DNA of 12,516 nucleotides from an uncultured Clostridia bacterium (GTDB lineage: Bacteria > Bacillota > Clostridia > Christensenellales > CAG-138), in NCBI GenBank assembly GCA_937915925.1, contig CALGGM010000101.1:1-12516 (forward strand), written 5' to 3'. The translations under genes and the position numbers were made by a program. The first letter of the stretch is position 1, and each line of letters starts with the position of its first letter. Of the stretch, positions 12,300 through 12,516 are shown piece after piece. The notes beneath the pieces are model-generated. The model was not told where the DNA came from and made no database searches. It worked only from the letters and a program-made list of their open reading frames with translations.

Positions 12300-12328
12300 A
12301 TTTTACGCACTTTTTGTCTATCCGTCAA
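12300..12328 (-). promoter_or_regulatory. Promoter of the DUF2232-gdpP-rplI-dnaB operon
   Basis: On the minus strand, -35 TTGACG (12323-12328), a 17-bp spacer and -10 TAAAAT (12300-12305). Each box matches consensus at five of six positions. The expected transcription start is about 12293, just after the thrS terminator. Confidence 0.75.
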
Positions 12329-12338
12329 GCGTCACGGC

Positions 12339-12377
12339 AAAGAAAAGACCGGGCGCGAAATTTTCGCCTCCCCGGTC
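12339..12377 (-). terminator. Rho-independent terminator of thrS
   Basis: On the minus strand GACCGGG (12371-12377) pairs with CCCGGTC (12347-12353), and within it GCGAAA (12362-12367) pairs with TTTCGC (12355-12360), giving a long interrupted stem followed by TTTTCTTT. It lies 12 bases after the thrS stop codon. Confidence 0.85.
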
Positions 12378-12389
12378 CTTTGCTCTCTC

Positions 12390-12516
12390 TTATTTTGCTC
12401 TTGTTCTGATCTCCTCAAGGATCTTCGCCTTGAAGTCCTCCACCGGCATTGCGCCGAGATCGCCGTCCTTACGCGAGCGCACCGCGACGGTGCCGTTCTC
12501 CGCTTCCTTGTCGCCG
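12390..12516 (-). CDS. thrS: Threonyl-tRNA synthetase, C-terminal end only
   Basis: Only the last 41 residues are in the window, in frame to the edge: GDKEAENGTVAVRSRKDGDLGAMPVEDFKAKILEEIRTRAK, then TAA (12390-12392). The G-D-K-E-x-x-N-G-T-V-A-V-R-S-R-x-x-G-D-L-G stretch is the hallmark end of the anticodon-binding domain of ThrRS, which charges tRNA-Thr. A strong terminator follows, so it is a separate transcription unit from the DUF2232 operon. Any T-box leader would lie outside the window. Confidence 0.95.
   Translation of the reverse strand, partial: GDKEAENGTVAVRSRKDGDLGAMPVEDFKAKILEEIRTRAK

Overview
The window comes from a GC-rich chromosome of a Bacillota (Firmicutes) member, most likely an uncultured or gut-type Clostridia lineage. 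This rests on the conserved order DUF2232/yybS - gdpP - rplI - dnaB, on a ylxM-ffh pair (YlxM is a Firmicutes-type SRP-associated protein), on strong Shine-Dalgarno sites, and on short hairpin-rich intergenic repeats of a kind I associate with gut Clostridia genomes. The genus cannot be read from the sequence.

Layout. Positions 1-1266 (minus strand) hold ylxM and the first 306 codons of ffh (SRP GTPase), overlapping by 11 bp and driven by a promoter with consensus -35 and -10 boxes and an inverted repeat at the expected transcription start. Positions 1267-1655 are gene-free and packed with palindromic repeats. Positions 1656-3020 (minus) encode a PIG-V-like GT-C glycosyltransferase. A compact divergent promoter region (3021-3201) separates it from a large plus-strand RND transporter (3202-7131) with a coiled-coil insertion of about 270 residues in its first porter domain. 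Positions 7132-7530 hold the RND terminator, a second cluster of the same repeat families and the dnaB terminator. Positions 7531-12269 (minus) form the operon DUF2232 - gdpP - rplI - dnaB, with a promoter at 12300-12328. The last 127 bases hold the 3' end of thrS and its terminator.

How the genes work together. Three blocks are core housekeeping: SRP targeting (ylxM-ffh); c-di-AMP breakdown, ribosomal protein L9 and the replicative helicase (gdpP operon); and threonyl-tRNA synthesis. The glycosyltransferase and the RND pump lie between two repeat clusters and form the accessory part. The pump has no adaptor, outer-membrane channel or regulator beside it. The most interesting features are the helical insert of the RND protein, the intergenic hairpin families whose stems differ in sequence but stay complementary, and the inverted repeat at the ylxM start.
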